A DNA stretch of 44,370 nt from Mycobacterium sp. (lineage in GTDB: Bacteria; Actinomycetota; Actinomycetes; Mycobacteriales; Mycobacteriaceae): the NCBI GenBank assembly GCA_025963195.1, contig JAOPVF010000405.1, positions 1 through 44,370 of the forward strand. Direction: 5' to 3'. Position numbers and translations under genes: made by a program. Each line of letters begins with the position of its first letter. Position 1 is the first letter of the stretch. Shown here piece by piece: positions 44,291-44,370 of the stretch. Below the pieces are notes generated by a model, which made no database searches, was not told the DNA's origin, and saw only the letters and a list, made by a program, of their open reading frames with translations.

Positions 44291-44296
44291 TACTGT
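44291..44296 (+). promoter_or_regulatory. -10 element (TACTGT) for the exonuclease gene
   Basis: TACTGT fits TANNNT and lies seven bases before the ATG at 44304, consistent with a leaderless transcript. Confidence 0.4.
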
Positions 44297-44303
44297 CACT
44301 CGA

Positions 44304-44370
44304 ATGCCGGGCGATATCCACGAACACACCAACGGTCCCGTCCTGCTGCTCGACGGGGCCAGTATGTGGT
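44304..44370 (+). CDS. 5'-3' exonuclease, N-terminal fragment (3' end outside window)
   Basis: Only 22 residues are visible: MPGDIHEHTNG then PVLLLDGASMW. The latter is the start of the PIN-like 5'-3' exonuclease domain (LLLDG with the first metal-binding Asp), as in Rv2090 and the N-terminal domain of DNA polymerase I. Position next to pepE matches Rv2089c-Rv2090. The assignment rests on this short match and synteny, so it is moderately confident. Confidence 0.6.
   Translation, partial: MPGDIHEHTNGPVLLLDGASMW

Overview
The window is high-GC actinobacterial DNA and almost certainly comes from a rapid-growing Mycobacterium (Mycolicibacterium). The evidence is the marker genes: the RNA polymerase-binding protein RbpA, the lipT-lppI pair, a polyprenol-phosphate mannosyltransferase (Ppm1) next to Lnt, the cobN and cobGHIJ/cobKML blocks in mycobacterial order, an F420-dependent Rv2074-type biliverdin reductase, and pepE divergent from an Rv2090-type exonuclease. 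Much of the window from about 13.7 kb onward follows the M. tuberculosis order Rv2045c to Rv2074, then Rv2089c to Rv2090, with local replacements. All comparisons with other genomes are from memory; no search was run.

Layout. 0-2.6 kb: end of a LysR regulator, two small proteins, a xylulokinase. 2.6-5.4 kb: secreted class A beta-lactamase-like protein, a hemophore-related protein, a DoxX protein with an 11-residue repeat tail, an RDD membrane protein. 5.4-8.1 kb: gluconate module (GntP permease, gluconokinase, divergent FadR-type regulator). 8.3-9.6 kb: SCO6745-family and YnfA-family proteins. 9.7-15.2 kb: minus-strand run of carboxylesterase LipT, a copper amine oxidase and a kinase-like protein fused to a CrtC/AttH-like domain. 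15.3-16.6 kb: LppI and a membrane protein. 16.6-20.3 kb: sulfonate operon ssuC-ssuB-ssuA-ssuD. 20.4-22.9 kb: a lipoprotein, a winged-helix/alpha-beta-hydrolase fusion and a zinc-finger protein. 23-28.9 kb: rbpA, convergent with a long operon ending in ppm1 (cobN, two PPOX proteins, FxsA, amidohydrolase, lnt, ppm1). 28.9-41.9 kb: cobalamin corrin-ring genes, interrupted by a 35-residue membrane peptide, a TauD-type dioxygenase, a small protein and a phosphotransferase. 41.9-44.4 kb: Rv2074-like reductase, a decayed VOC gene, PepE, a VOC protein and the start of an exonuclease.

How the genes work together. The corrin genes (cobG, cobH, cobIJ on plus; an SDR gene, cobL, cobM, cobK on minus; cobN further left) encode the oxygen-dependent (late cobalt insertion) route; cobF is not in the window. 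The ssu operon and the TauD-type dioxygenase both serve release of sulfur from organosulfur compounds. GntP and gluconokinase feed 6-phosphogluconate to the pentose phosphate pathway under the adjacent regulator, and the xylulokinase feeds the same pathway.

The most interesting candidate is at 20.4-22.5 kb. An OmpR/PhoB-type DNA-binding domain is fused to an alpha/beta hydrolase with an apparently complete catalytic triad. Between it and the following lipoprotein gene lie three head-to-tail 11-bp repeats, the spacing that PhoB-type domains recognise. This suggests a compact system in which a hydrolase-fold sensor controls a lipoprotein. No tRNA, rRNA, insertion sequence, CRISPR array or cobalamin riboswitch was recognised.
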